This document shows positions 24,126 through 35,662 of a stretch of DNA of 64,000 nt, one piece after another. Under the pieces are notes generated by a model that searched no databases, had not been told where the DNA came from, and saw only the letters and a program-made list of their open reading frames with translations. Each line of letters starts with the position of its first letter. Position 1 is the stretch's first letter. The position numbers and the translations under genes are program-made. Location: contig NC_073692.1 of NCBI RefSeq assembly GCF_029784155.1, positions 235,122,503-235,186,502 on the forward strand, given 5' to 3'. This DNA comes from Uranotaenia lowii. Lineage: Eukaryota > Arthropoda > Insecta > Diptera > Culicidae.

Positions 24126-25673
24126 TTTTTACAGCTTTATCGAAAATTTGTTATGTTCTCTTAGTGAGTAAATTTTAAAGTTTTAAAAATAATAGATGGA
24201 TAGAAGAAGACTAGAAGAAAACTATAGGGAGGGGTTGTAAATGCGCGGGTAGAAATTTTTAGGAGACATTTTAATCACATACTAAACTTTTGTTCAGCAC
24301 GGATCAACTATTTGGATTTTTTTTTAATTTTGAAAATCCATCTATAATTTTTAAAATCTTCAAATGTTCTCAATGATAGCACAAAAAAATCACCGATAAT
24401 ACTGTAAAAATTAACTATCAAAGTGTTTGAACTTTTGAAAATTTAATCCAAATGGGAAAATTGAAGAAAATTCTAATAATCTAAAGAGTATTTTCTCTAA
24501 TAAAATGCCTAGATTACCACCAGAAGCTCCTTTAAAAAAAACTGCGATTATTTTCCTCAAAAAGATTAGCAACATTTTTGCTTTGAAAATCTTTTATTTT
24601 ATGACTTTTATACATTTGCTTTAATAATTTCTTCAAAAATGTTAAACTTCAAATTCAAATCTACTATAAAATTATTTTTTAATTTTTTTTTTAAATTTTG
24701 TTCCTCAAATTTAAAAACCCCAATTGATCTAGTACATTTGAAACATCGGGACCTTTTTTTTGCTCGAAAGAAAACAAAACACAAATTGGCCACCACAGCA
24801 ACTTAAATTCTTGCACGAAAAATTGAAGCAGGCCGAAAATGCTTGGTAGAAAATGAAATTTCTGTATATTTTTCTACGTGTCATTAGAACATGTGGAAAC
24901 ATTTTTGAATGCTAAGACACGAACCTAATGTTGATTGATGGAAATGTGGTGCAGTGTTATATCAGTTTATCAGTGTTTTGTTTATCGCCACGCTTTAATG
25001 TGATTTTAATTTAGTAATTAAGTATAATAGTAAGTGCATCATCGAAAGCAGTATAGTTGTCATGACCATTGAGAAGGAACATCAACATTTCAGACTTAGA
25101 ATCCAAAATTTAAAAAAATTAACCAAAGAATTCAACTTATATTCCAAGGAGGTACAGATATAAAAGTTTAAGAGAGAAGTTCAAAACCATAAATCAGATT
25201 TCATCCAGAACCACAATTCAGTGTCTCAAATTCAAATCATAATTTTAAATTAAATTCAGACACGAATGCCACAAGGATGGTAAAATGTCGGTAATAAAAA
25301 AATAAAATCAAGTTTCTAGAAACAAATTACGAATAAAATACAAATACAAAATTGAGAATCAAAGTTTCAAATCAGATCCAGAACAAAACTTGCAAATTGA
25401 ATAATTCATTGTTTATTTATTTAAAGGTGTTCTGTATAAAAATATTTATCTAAATTTCATACATTCAAAACACAGAAAATGGTTTTATATAATATGCCAA
25501 ACATTTTAAACGTAATGACAATTACAATTTTCAATTAAGAAAAAGATTCTTATCCGATGAAATATAGAAAACAGAACCTTTTCTGAAAAAATTTTCCTCA
25601 ATGTGACAAAAGTTGAAAACACAAATTCTAAATGGTGATTAGATGCTTAGAACACGAAATCAGTAATTAAGTA
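24126..25673. other. AT-rich intergenic sequence
   Basis: No gene or repeat recognised. Purine-rich stretches at 25080-25400 give no open frame of interest. Confidence 0.4.
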
Positions 25674-26671
25674 CCGTAAAACGGGGTTACTTTGATCGCC
25701 GGGATATCTTTGACCAACAATAAATTTTTGCACATTATCATCAATAACTCAGTCTAGAGTTTGAATTTTTGAAAACTTTTTTTAGACGTTTGTATAGGCT
25801 TTCAAACGTAGAAAACAGTTTTCAAAAATTCAAACTCTAGACTGAGTTATTGATGATAATGAATGAGTACCAAATAGACAAAATTTGGTTTGTGTTTTAA
25901 ATTTTTTTCTGTAAGTAAAAAAGTAATTTCAAAATCTTTAAATATCTATGTTTTCCAATGCTTGCAAACAAACAGCTCTCCTGATGGAATCAAAAAGCAT
26001 TTAGAAGCAAACAGGTTGTTGAATGTGGAAGAACTACTTTTTTCCTTTGTATATGTATAGTTATAGTGCTATTTTATAGTCTTTTACAGATAAAATTTTG
26101 ATATTTGAAAAATAACTACATTTTCCAAGAGTAAGCCCGTATTGGACAAATGGATAGAAACTCTATTAAATGGTTAACTTTGAAGAAAAAATGAAAATAG
26201 GAATAGGGGGTGGGCCTACAGGAATGTGTTAAGCTAAAATTTCATCTGTATTTTAAAGCTCATACTATTTATCAATTGTTTTAATTTTTGTCCCTAAATG
26301 TATGCTACATAATAGTACTTTTTCAATTATAAATGTTTTTAAAGAAAAACGTTAAAAAGCAAGATAAAATTGATAAACTAGCATATGTAAATATTATGAA
26401 GGTGTTTTGTATCCTTTATGATCGAGAAAACTCGTTTAAACCGTCTAAATAGAGACTGATCAAGGTCACCCCAAAGCATCAAATTCAAAACAGAGACGAA
26501 ATAGATTTTTTAATCAAATTTAAAGTGGTCTTATAAATTTCTGCAACCACGTTTTACGTTCATTGGAGTACAGTACTGATTTAAAAAATATGAAACAGAC
26601 CACATTCCCCTTAACAGAAAAAATAATCGAAAAATATTGAAAAAAGTGATCAATATTACTCCGGATTACGG
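25674..26671 (+). mobile_element. Family B MITE, copy 2, with an internal 44-bp hairpin
   Basis: Same TIRs and TA flanks as copy 1 but 998 bp. The extra length is explained by an inverted duplication: 25734-25777 is repeated exactly in reverse complement at 25817-25860 (44 bases, 39-base loop). Copies 1 and 3 have the sequence only once, in the left-arm orientation. Confidence 0.85.
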
Positions 26672-27204
26672 TAATCCAATAAATAAAAAATCAGATAAGG
26701 AAACCAAATAAGTTTAGTAGGTACCTTCGAAAATTACCTCGAGGTCTCAATATTCAGAAAAATGATGAAACTGGAAGAACGAGAATTTTTTTATGATGAA
26801 CATAATTTGAGAATAAACGGTCAATTGGAAAACAATATTTTGAATTCAGGATATTTACTTCAGCGAGGTTAATTCTAAAGTTTTGGTTCTATCAGCTGGA
26901 ATGGTTTCAATTCGAATTTTAAATCTTATCCTACAGGATTTGGAATAGAAACTCAATAGAGAAACTCAATATCCAATTGCACACATTTAAGTAACTACGA
27001 CAGTTTTTTATTACTTGTTGTTTTTTCTCAAAACTGATTATCGAAAAGAGGGTGCATACAATAATTTTGCATTATTTATACTTACCCTTTTGAAGTAAAC
27101 ATTCTACATTGCCCATTTCTATTTATTTTATTTTCAGCTAAGCTCTTGGAAACTCCATGTTTTTTCACTTTCTTTGATTTTTCTAAATTTCAGTGATACC
27201 TGAT

Positions 27205-27440
27205 TTTTACCCGGGTATTGCCTGGTTGAAGTTTTATAAAATTTAAGTAAACATGAAACTTTCTATAAATAGCATTTTTAAAAGTAATAATATTATATAA
27301 TAAAAATTTTAATGAAAAATAAAAATGAGAAACTATGTACTTAAAAAATATGGATTTTGTGTTGGAAAATTCCAAATCAAATGTCCAGATTTTGTTATGA
27401 AAAAAGAAATGTCCTGATTTGATCAGCCCGCTTAAATATG
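27205..27440 (+). mobile_element. Family I (Mutator-like MITE) fragment
   Basis: Contains ACCCGGGTATTGCCTGG, GTCCAGATTTTGTTATG and TGATCAGCCCG, words shared with 6018-6487, at similar spacing. Both ends are lost. Confidence 0.45.
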
Positions 27441-29437
27441 AGAAAAATAATGCCATTTTGATTCTAGGGGGTCCCCTTCACTTATATTATAGTGCAACTA
27501 TACGAGGTGTTGTTTCAGGGGGCCCCTTTGGTGTTATAACTCAAATTTTCTAAAATTGTTTCAGGCACAGTAGTAAAGTTTTGAAATGTGGATTGGAAAG
27601 TTGTCATAATTAGACAAATTTTCACATCACTAGATTCGTACATAAGTCTTGTTCTTAGGATTCGTTCTGTGTGTATTTAGCGAGTTTTACTTTATGAATA
27701 ATAAGAAAAAAAAGGAAAAGCTTCTATAATTAGCATTGAGCTTTTGATGAGTCGAGAGAATGGGAGAGAGTTTCGATAAATTATGGAGGCGTTTATTATG
27801 CAGTCAGGGTTGCCAAATTTTTTTTCCCAAATTCAGGGAGCTTTAAAATAAAAATCAAGATAAATCAGACTAACATGAAATAGATAACTGAGCTGAGTGC
27901 CTTTTTTGATCACGATTGTAGAATGTTGTGGTACTGATACAGAGTACCGTTCATAATTCTTTCAAATTAACTACATGCTCACTGTCACTTCAAATACTTT
28001 AAACGTAATATTTCTGGTTTTCATGCCTTTTATTCATATTTTCTAATAAAGATTGACCAGCTATCAAATGTTCAACTGACGAAAATAGCGTTTTTTTTTC
28101 AAATATGTGATTCAGCAGTTGTTTGAAAATTTACTCTTTTTGGAGTTGCTTTATTTGAACTGTAATATTTGAGATACACATACGTTGAGATACGTTGAGC
28201 GTTTTTAAAAAAATCTTCATAGTAGTTCTTGCGAAGTTTAGCTTAAGTGTGACAGAATTCAATAGTTTTTGTAGCAAAAGATACGCAAGAACAGTTATAT
28301 TAACTTGAAACAAAAATTCCGATTTCTATAGAAATATGAACGAATGTTTGCAAACACCGATCATATTATTCAGTCATTAACCCTCTAGTTAACTAATTTT
28401 TATAATATGTACATTTGCCAAAGTTTCTGACTTTAAAACACAAATCAATCATCCATTCCGATTCTATTCTTATTATTTTAAACATTATGCAATGGACTGA
28501 TTGTTGGACGAAAACATAATATGTTTTTTCGTAAAACGACTCGCATTTTTATAAGGAGTGTCGCAATATCTATGACGAATATTGTAGTTTGAATAAATTT
28601 TAATTTTCTTACAAGTAGGTACTGTTACATAAAAAGTCGCATATATTTTAGAAATGTCAAATTGACTCAGATAAAGGTGCGAACAGGGCAACGAAATTCA
28701 ATTTTGCCATAGGTGCCAAAAATTTGAAAAAGGATTTCGACTCATTTGGAGGCGCAATCCTAATATGTAATTATGATGATGTTTTTTGCGATCAGCTTTC
28801 TTTTTCGAAATAACATTTTTAAAGTAGGTCAAACTTCGTTTAAGAAATTTGTTTATTTTTCGGTATATTTTTACGCAGTAACCAACTTTCCCGAAGACCG
28901 CAAGTAATTTTGATTTTGAAGTTATTTTTCATTTGTCGCCGTTCTATTAAAACGAAGTTTCAATAAAATTTCAAACCAAAATGAATTTAAGATATTTTTC
29001 AAAGTTTAAGTTAAAACACTTTGCAGTCTTCAACAAAGAAGTAAAAAATAATAATACATCTAAACGCCTTATCAGTAAAACTGGATGTCATAGACAAAAC
29101 CTGACAAAAAATTTGAGTTCAGGACGCCAAAATCTTCTAAAACCAGTTAAAACAAAGGGGCCTAAAAATGCTTTATCGTTGATAGAGGATTTGAATCGAA
29201 CAGAGTGTTAAATTTTTGAGTTCACGGATGGAGTGACGAGGAGCAAGCACTGAATTTCTAGCACTGTGTTTCTATTGTGTTAGCTCGCAGATTTCTTCTC
29301 AATACAATACGCAATAGAGTTTCTTGGAGAAAGGAATTCCCTTCTTCAGCGAATGTGATTGCTCTCGCTCACTCTTATGTGTTGACAATTTCATTCTTTA
29401 TTTCTCTCCGCACAGCTTAAGGTGAGCAGAGAAAATG
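27441..29437. other. AT-rich intergenic sequence
   Basis: A solitary family-I-like end (CAGGGTTGCCAAATTTTTT) lies at 27803. The 76-aa plus frame at 28981-29211 is Lys/Asn-rich and unrecognised. Otherwise nothing identified. Confidence 0.35.
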
Positions 29438-29439
29438 TA

Positions 29440-30292
29440 GGGGAAAAGTTCATATAACGCCCCATGTGGCTAATACGCGCCACCTTTGTTTTGAAGAATC
29501 TGAAACATTTGAAGCCTGCAAAATATTACCAATTTGTTCTAAATGCTGTGATTGGTCATGGCAAGTATAAATTTTTCCTTAAAATGCCCCTGTGTAGTAA
29601 TAATTTCACAATTTAGGTTTTTCGTCATTTTGATCTAAATTTTTAAACACTTTCAATAAGGTGTCACCAAGCAGAGAAAAACGAATAAGACAATATTTTC
29701 TGACACATCGATAGAGGAGAATCTAAACTATGATTTTATGCTAAAAAATCATACTGAACTCACAAATGTATGCTTTTATGGGTATGTTCTATCACGGCCC
29801 ATGCGCTCGTTATAACGCGCCAATCGTAGTAGGCTGAAAATAGCATTAATTTTTCAAAAAGGCCAATTTTCATTGAAAATGAACAAAAAGTCTAAAACTA
29901 TATTTTGAGCGTAAATTCAGTCCAAAAAAATCTACTTTTCATTTTTTTCAAAATTTTGATTAGTCCATTTTGATTTTCTTTTCAGTCAAAGTGTCTGTAA
30001 GTATTGGTGTGTTTTTGGCCTTCGGCTGCTTTCGGGTGTGTTTGGCTGCTAGGCGCATATTGAATACACAGCGGCGCGTATTTGCAACACAGTTTTGTTC
30101 TGTGGCTTTGAATGTGGTTTTTAAAAATCAAGTTTTTGAAGCAACTAAAGCAATTTCAGTAATAAAATATCATAGGCATTTGTAGAAAACACTTTTCTTC
30201 AACGATTGCACCCATTTTCAACACAATTTGTACGTGGAATACATAGAAAATCAGCCATTCGCTTAGGTGGTGCATAATAGGGCATGTTCCCC
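29440..30292. mobile_element. TA-target MITE with GGGGAA ends
   Basis: Flanked by TA (29438-29439 and 30293-30294). Left end GGGGAAAAGTTCATATAACG; right end in reverse complement GGGGAACATGCCCTATTATG. Words of the form TAACGC(G/C)CC and GGCCCATG(C/T) recur near both ends (29455-29490, 29790-29825, 30265-30285). 853 bp without a convincing open frame. The unoccupied target would read GAAAATG-TA-CTCTC. Confidence 0.7.
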
Positions 30293-30294
30293 TA

Positions 30295-31249
30295 CTCTCA
30301 TTCAGTGGACAAGCCGATCTGAAGAGTTTTGCCATCCATGGCGACTCGAATCTATGTGGTTCAAGTGTTTTCAGAAAAAAAAGTTAAATATAATTTGTTA
30401 CATAAAGCATCCAACATGGCCACGGCCTTATAAGATATATTCAATTTTTTGGCCCTTCTAGTGTCAAGAGACAATTTGGTTAATATAAAATATACTCTTG
30501 AAATGAGCAATTTAAATCTTCGGATATAATAAATCACGAAAACCACCGGTGTACTTTGAGGTGGCTTCCATTCACAACACAACACCCATTGGCCACAAAC
30601 ATGATACGAAACATAAACCAACCCAAGCCGAATCAAGAGATAGATAGTTGGTTTAATTTCGTTGCTGGTGGCAGCCATCGGAGCACGAAAAGTGGCCACA
30701 CATTCATGGGTTTCTGGTTCTGGCCGGAGGAAATCCCCCGACCAACTACCCAGAATGCTCCCCGAATGGTAAGGAAATAACGACAACTTGGGGGTGGTTG
30801 TGGTTTTTCTTTGTTCGGGCAGCATGACATCTGCTTCGCCTTTTTTACTCTCCTGCTTTTTTAGCAGGATCCGAACAGAAATGTTGTATGTAACCTTCGC
30901 CATTCGACTGAATTTCCAAACCATTCCGGAGGGGACATCGAAAGTGTGGCACCAGACGGATGACACAGTAGATTTTCCTCGAAATCGAGCTGTTGTTTTG
31001 CTAAAGCTGGAATCTTCCTCGTATCTTTTCCCATATGTTGGTACGTTACGTACTCATACTTTTAGTGGGACAGAGAAGATGATAAAGCTTTCTACAGGTT
31101 CAGAAACCTGCTTATTCGATGACGAGCTAGCTCGTATAATTCATGCGTGACCTTTTTGAATCTCCTCTTTTCAGAAGCAATTTTATCTCTGATGTAAAGT
31201 GTAGGGCACCCGGAAATGAAAATGTATGACGATTTTGTAAAATCAGTCA
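30295..31249. other. Unresolved region with long but unsupported open frames
   Basis: A 201-aa minus frame (30361-30966) overlaps plus frames of 74 and 120 aa (30556-30780, 30788-31150). None shows domain signatures, and the region is more GC-rich than average. It could be an old exon or conserved non-coding DNA. I do not call a gene. Confidence 0.25.
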
Positions 31250-31440
31250 TTTATATTTTTATATTGTGTTCAAAATAATTGTAAAAATATTTTGGTGTAA
31301 ACATATTTTTCGGACAATCAACAAATTTTTTAAATAAATATTTTTATAATTCAGTTACATGTCGAGGGCAAAATGCAAGTCAGAAATAAACCTCACAAAT
31401 CTCATTTGCATATGCTGGGAAATGATTGTTTTTTTTTATT
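31250..31440 (+). mobile_element. Family D internal fragment
   Basis: Matches 8960-9120 through phrases such as ATATTTTTCGGACAATCA and CATATGCTGGGAAATGATTG. No termini. Confidence 0.55.
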
Positions 31441-31984
31441 ACGCGGTTGTTAACATAAACTTTCAACCATTCTAAACGAAGTTTTCCCGGTTTAACTCGT
31501 TTTATGAGTTTTCAACCGTTTACTTTTTTTTCGATTATAGTCGTTTTAACAAATTTATATCATTCATGACTTATATCAACGATGCAGTTGGCGCACGCTC
31601 GTTTTTGTTTAAACATTTTTGAATGAAGAATAACCATTTTCTTGTTTTTCTTGCAGAACTGCCAATATGGTTATTTTTCATCTATATTTTAAGGTACAAT
31701 TTTAACCATATTCCTAGTTTTCGGGTATTAACCGAAAAAAGGATGAACATTTAACCTCAATCGTAAAAAAGAAAAAAAAACATTGTGCATTTTCGCAATC
31801 GTACGAGGGATCGTTTTGAAGCGAATTTGCTGTAGAATTTCTTAACAGTTAATTCCAAGCGTAAACTGGTGCAATTCTTAACACACAAGGTGAGTTATCA
31901 TTTTCTAACATTAATTTTATTTAATATTAGTAGTTTAAAAAGAAAATTTATTTTGCAGGAACCGGATAATCTTTTTCTTACCCG

Positions 31985-32386
31985 TTGATAAACGGAAGAA
32001 GTTCCAGCTCTGTAACGAGCTCCGCCGCTATGGTAACCAAACAGCGAAAGCAAGAAATTTCGAACCTCCTACTGGATGGAGCAAACATTTCCCCGATAAT
32101 TTTCAACCCCATGGCTGCACGGAAAATCAAGTGTTGGATTTGGAATCCGGTGCGAAAATTGCCGAGACAGCGATCTGTCGGATTGGAATCAAACGACAGA
32201 CCTCAACACATAGATGTCGTTCGCATATCCGCACTCCGAACTGAACACATTCTTCAGTCACGGGAAGAATCCTCCCCGGAACCAGAACTGATGTTCATCG
32301 AATGTCAATTGCTCAGCAGCACCAACAACTTGGATGATCCCAGACAGACGGAAAATCTTCTCCCCGACTTAGCTTGGCAGTACTAA
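31985..32386 (+). pseudogene. Gene-like broken ORF region, unrecognised product
   Basis: A TTTTGCAG acceptor-like site ends at 31960. The 133-aa frame 31985-32386 is followed, in another frame, by a coding-looking stretch (SVLDLEVCHGFDEFANILAG, then a stop, then FGADERRQLSSRAS) reaching a TAA near 32790 with AATAAATAAAAC just beyond. The codon-like GC content contrasts sharply with the AT-rich flanks. Frame changes and at least one stop mean it is broken or mis-split. I recognise no family. It may be a captured host gene fragment or a decayed retrocopy. Confidence 0.35.
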
Positions 32387-32949
32387 GGCATCGGAGCGGG
32401 TCGTAAATCGCTGGGGAAAGGTTTGCCGCTTGGCTTTAGCTCCTGATCCGATCGGCACCCGCCTCGAACCGATTCGATGAGAGCGATCGTGGAAACGACA
32501 TGTTCACGTTTACAGTCTCAGTCCGAGGGCTCCGAACAATCCGGCATGGTTGAAACGAGTTTCCGTGCTTGATTTGGAAGTTTGTCACGGTTTCGACGAG
32601 TTCGCGAATATACTGGCCGGACTGCACTGCAAGAGTCTGTATGTATAGTTTGGCGCCGATGAGAGACGGCAACTTTCGTCCCGGGCTTCTACGCCGGAAA
32701 GTGAATTCTTCGTCTCAAGTCCTGCCCCTAACACGGGTGATTCGAAAAATCGAGATGTAAAAATACCAGTGATGAACATACTTTTGAAATAAATAAAACA
32801 TTTCAAAATCTATTTTTTTTCCTGACTATCAATTTTCATCAAAGGAAAAATGCTTCTTGAATTTCAATTAAAAATAACCATTTTCCAACTTCTTCGCCAA
32901 ATAAAATACGGTTAAAAAATAACCATATTTCAACTTCTCCCCGAAAAGT

Positions 32950-32984
32950 CATTTTATGGGTTCTCATGGAGAACTCATAAAATG
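32950..32984. repeat. 35-bp near-perfect palindrome
   Basis: CATTTTATGGGTTCTC and GAGAACTCATAAAATG form a 16-bp stem with one G-T type mismatch and a 3-base loop (ATG). It lies in the right arm of the candidate element 31592-33054, where related words (TTTTATGAGTT) also occur near 31500. Confidence 0.8.
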
Positions 32985-33084
32985 GCATTTCCCGGGAAAA
33001 GGTCAAAAATGGTTATTTTTGATTCTTAAATGGTTTAATGAGTTCTAGCGTGCGGACAGTCATTGAAAACTTATCCGGTACAAC

Positions 33085-33172
33085 TGTGATCGCTTTTTAC
33101 TCTTGAGCTTTTACTCACGGACATCGGCTCAGGAAGCAACTGACTGGCCAACTGAGCTATATCACAAGTCCA
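33085..33172 (-). mobile_element. tRNA-derived SINE-like fragment
   Basis: On the minus strand TAGCTCAGTTGGCCAG (33144-33159) is a pol III A box. GATGTCCGTGAGTAAAAGC about 35 bases on occupies the B-box position but lacks the GTTCGA core. It does not fold as a tRNA. It abuts the family D long-TIR element. Confidence 0.5.
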
Positions 33173-33468
33173 CCCTCAACTGGGGCAACATGCAACAATT
33201 TTCAACTTCAATGGCTTCTTAAAAATTTCTGTCCACTGATATCATACCACTTATGCATCAAAAGTTTTAAGTTTGGTGGGACATCAAATTGATGTAGGCA
33301 GAAAAATTATTGGTTTTTTCAGTTATTTTTTTATTTTCTAAGAGAATTCGATTTTTTTTTCATTAAAAAACCTAATGAAAAGGTATGATCCCTGAAGGCC
33401 ATTACGCATAAAAACACCATATGCAGTAATTTGTGGCTCTTTAAAGTTTATTTCTCAAGCAGAAGAGT

Positions 33469-33768
33469 CTGAGATGCATAAAACATTCCAAGAAACGAAT
33501 GACGTGAATGCTTTGGAAATGTGGGAAACCAAACCGGAAGAATCAGATATAACTGGAATTAAAATTGTGATGAGATATCTACGATAAGAATCGAAACAGA
33601 GGAAAATGAGATGCAGAAAACAGTCGAGGAAATAAATTACGTGGATTCCATGGAAGTTCAGGAATCTGAACCGGAAGCATCGAAACCAATTGGAATTCAA
33701 AATCGTGATGCGATACTCACGATAGTAGCCGAAACCCCGAAACAGAGGAAACTGACATGTAGAAAATA
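33469..33768 (+). repeat. Tandem coding-like repeats of about 145 bp, interrupted by the pogo-like element
   Basis: Two diverged units (33469-33610 and 33611-33757) share ACGTGnATnCnnTGGAA, GAATCnGA and CGAAACAGAGGAAA blocks. A third continues after the pogo-like insertion at 38354-38460 (ATGACGTGCATCCTTTGGAA). The best-preserved unit translates as a Glu/Pro-rich peptide ending in AETPKQRKLTCRK. Stops and frameshifts show it is no longer coding. Product unknown. Confidence 0.55.
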
Positions 33769-35454
33769 GGGTAAATGATCTTGAGCGGAACCAATTGGCT
33801 CAATTCGTCGCAACTCGGAACAGTTCATCAAGTTGTATGGATATGGGTTATACCGAAACGAATTTTTTTTTGGTCAGCTTATAGACCTGGGTTTTTGCTT
33901 TCGAATGGTGATTTGTAAAATATTTTAGAGCAAATCTTGATAAATCTAGAGCTATTTTACTGAAAGAAGAATTCTGATCTTGAGCGGAACCATTTGTTTA
34001 TTTAGAAATTGGACAGTTACGAATGCGTGTATCTCAAAATCCTTCCGCTTGATCGAACTACTTTCTATGGAGAAAATGAAGGTAATCTTATGATTATTCG
34101 TGAAAAAAAAAAAAAAATTATTGTTTTTTGTAAGAAAAATTTCTACTTTATTCTTGGTATCTCCTAAAGGCCGGTTTACACTTTTTTCAGTCATGGTATT
34201 GATCAATTTTTTTTCAATTTATACTTCGTCTAATCTGTATTTTAGGCAACTGTAGACTCCTCATTCCACTTCTGGTCCAATAATTCTCTTTTTAGAAAAA
34301 AAAACTGAGGGCAATTTAGTGGATATAGCTTTTTCGATGATTTATTTTTAAGCCACTTAAAAGCGTTTTTAATGGAATGTCTGCTGACAGAATCTGACAA
34401 CTGAGCTGTATCTCATTTTTAAAGAACCGCTTCCCTAAACTCGAATGTATTTTTTTCTTAAAAATTCAGTTTCTCAGTATACTAAAATGATGATTATGAT
34501 AATTTGAATGTGCGCTTCGAGTCATGTTGACCCGAACAACTTTAGAAGGTTATACTGCCGTTCTACGCAAGAATGTCCCATGTGACTTTTGGGTCATTTT
34601 CACTTTTTTGCTGGAAACGTTCTCTTTTAGTGTTAACTTTCGAATAAAAACACAAACAAGTATACTTTGTTCTGAACTTATACGAAATTTTCATCAAGGT
34701 GGTTGTCTCTATGTTGATAGTTCTACGCAAGAATGTCACACTAGAGAAAATTCTATGAAAAATGCAAATTTTATCAAAAAATTGTCTTAAGATGAGTTCA
34801 AACTGTTGAATTTAATGTTATTCACTGAAAAGAACACTAAAATAGAGGGCAGAGGAGGAGCGAGAAGCCTTGAGTGTTTTATTCAGAGAAATTTTCACTA
34901 AACACTTTTCGGTAGGCACTACTTACAAGATCCATACTCAACTATACATTTTTACAAACAAAGAGGAACGTATTTCTCAAATTACGGTTTAGCATGAGTT
35001 TTTGGCAAAAAAATAAACTACGCAAGCTTTTAAAATGATAGAAAAATTGTAGCCGTGTGACAGTTTTTCGTAGAACTAGCATCGGCATGCGTTCTGATTC
35101 TACGCAAAAGTGTCACACGGAGCATTTTTGGCTCTAATTTGCTGTTTTTTTTGTAGGAAATGTAATTTTTTTGGCAGAAAACATTGTAAAATGATTAACT
35201 TGAACTGTTCACTACGAAAAAACTGTCGGTGAATTTTTAGTTTGAGAGAAAAATTGGAAATATAGCTGATATTTCAATCGCGTTTTTCTCGTTTGCACGT
35301 TTTTCCACATGGGACAATCTTGCTTAAAACGGCAGTATAGTAGAGTCAGTAATACACCAAAAGCAATTTATTTATAGAATGCAGTTTTTAATCATTTCCA
35401 GTATATAGGGAATCACGATAAAATTTATCTATATTTTCAAATCATAGCAACTTG

Positions 35455-35516
35455 AGGTACTTAGCTCAGTTGATAAAACACTTATTTCCCAAGCCGATTC
35501 CCACGGACAGCAAAAT
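35455..35516 (+). mobile_element. tRNA-derived SINE-like fragment inside the pogo-like element
   Basis: TTAGCTCAGTTGATAAA resembles an A box and GCCGATTCCCACGGAC follows about 30 bases later at B-box distance. It is short and degenerate and resembles the piece at 33085-33172. Confidence 0.35.
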
Positions 35517-35662
35517 TTCAGTTTATTTAAATATCTTTGAAACAAAAACTAATCTTTCAATTTTTTTCGTTGCATTTTATTAGAGATTTAATTAAAAAAA
35601 AACTATGCTTCTTTCATTTGCATCAAACAAAAATTAATTAATTTTTCGGTCCCCTTAAGGTA

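Larger units (their letters stand above)
31592..33054. mobile_element. Candidate gene-carrying TIR element with ATAACCAT subterminal repeats
   Basis: CGCACGCT at 31592-31599 is inverted as AGCGTGCG at 33047-33054. AATAACCAT or its complement appears on the left at about 31629, 31669 and 31700 and on the right at about 32873, 32919 and 33007. These non-coding arms bracket a GC-rich, gene-like core (31960-32800). The TIR is short and no target duplication was found, so the element boundaries are tentative. Confidence 0.4.

Noticed and set aside
30361..30966. 201-aa minus-strand open frame
   Set aside because: No domain, no start context, overlapped by equally long plus frames, and part of it (toward 30361) is plain AT-rich DNA. 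Length alone is not enough.
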